From an uncultured Oscillospiraceae bacterium (GTDB lineage Bacteria; Bacillota; Clostridia; Oscillospirales; Oscillospiraceae), in the NCBI GenBank assembly GCA_947625845.1, contig CANQQB010000009.1, positions 1-49,253 on the forward strand: a DNA stretch of 49,253 bases, written 5' to 3'. Below, piece by piece: positions 49,192 through 49,253 of the stretch. The notes below the pieces were generated by a model that did no database searches, had not been told where the DNA came from, and worked only from the letters and a program-made list of their open reading frames with translations. Every line of letters starts with the position of its first letter. Position 1 is the first letter of the stretch. The translations under genes were made by a program, and so were the position numbers.

Positions 49192-49253
49192 TGGCACGCC
49201 AGAAGGGACTCGAACCCCTGGCCTACTGCTTAGAAGGCAGTTGCTCTATCCAC
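49192..49253 (-). tRNA. tRNA-Arg (TCT), partial
   Basis: The 3' part, with encoded CCA, T arm GGGGTTCGAGTCCC and anticodon loop CTTCTAA (anticodon TCT), is present. The 5' end lies beyond the window. Confidence 0.9.

Overview
The window comes from a GC-rich, Gram-positive-type gut Firmicute, most likely a member of the Oscillospirales/Ruminococcaceae. This is inferred from strong AGGAGG ribosome-binding sites, consensus sigma-A promoters, LacI, LytTR and SpoIIE-type regulators, SLH and sortase-type surface proteins, a TxpA-like type I toxin, and a plant-hemicellulose enzyme set. No species name can be given from the sequence alone.

Region 1 (1-28365) is a hemicellulose-utilisation island. 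It starts with the 3' end of a repeat-rich surface protein, a sugar-binding lipo/secreted protein, a YesL-like membrane protein and a CE2-type esterase. A minus-strand operon follows (GH26, LacI regulator, cellobiose/mannobiose 2-epimerase), with a consensus promoter and a candidate operator. After an unrelated ammonium transporter fused to a PII protein comes a long plus-strand run: GH94 phosphorylase, GH42 beta-galactosidase, FucO-like lactaldehyde reductase, GH31 alpha-xylosidase, secreted GH5 endoglucanase, GH36 alpha-galactosidase and a CE17-like esterase. A minus-strand operon then carries a GH29 alpha-fucosidase, a transglutaminase-like protein and CutC. Together the enzymes fit acetylated galactoglucomannan (GH26, GH36, CE2, CE17, epimerase) and fucosylated xyloglucan (GH5, GH31, GH42, GH29, GH94, FucO).

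Region 2 (28562-43183) is a cell-surface and signalling region. A secreted NlpC/P60-SLH protein is followed by a tandem array of seven tiny genes. Each encodes a 17-18 residue leader; six of these end in GG and one is degenerate. The cores are mostly Cys-rich, either C-x2-C-x7-CP or zinc-ribbon-like. Next come a 1000-residue sortase-anchored beta-helix protein, a truncated methyltransferase-STAS gene beside a cluster of hairpins, a secreted VanX-type dipeptidase followed by an eighth GG-leader peptide, a GHKL kinase/LytTR regulator pair, an internally deleted condensation-like protein and a Cache-HAMP-SpoIIE phosphatase. The peptide array is the best candidate for an undescribed system; no dedicated peptidase-exporter for it is visible in the window.

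Region 3 (43257-49253) holds a one-polypeptide amino-acid ABC importer with an unusual binding-protein arrangement, a complete-looking type I toxin-antitoxin locus (26-residue toxin plus antisense RNA), an ABC exporter and a minus-strand tRNA cluster (Arg, His, Gln, Lys).
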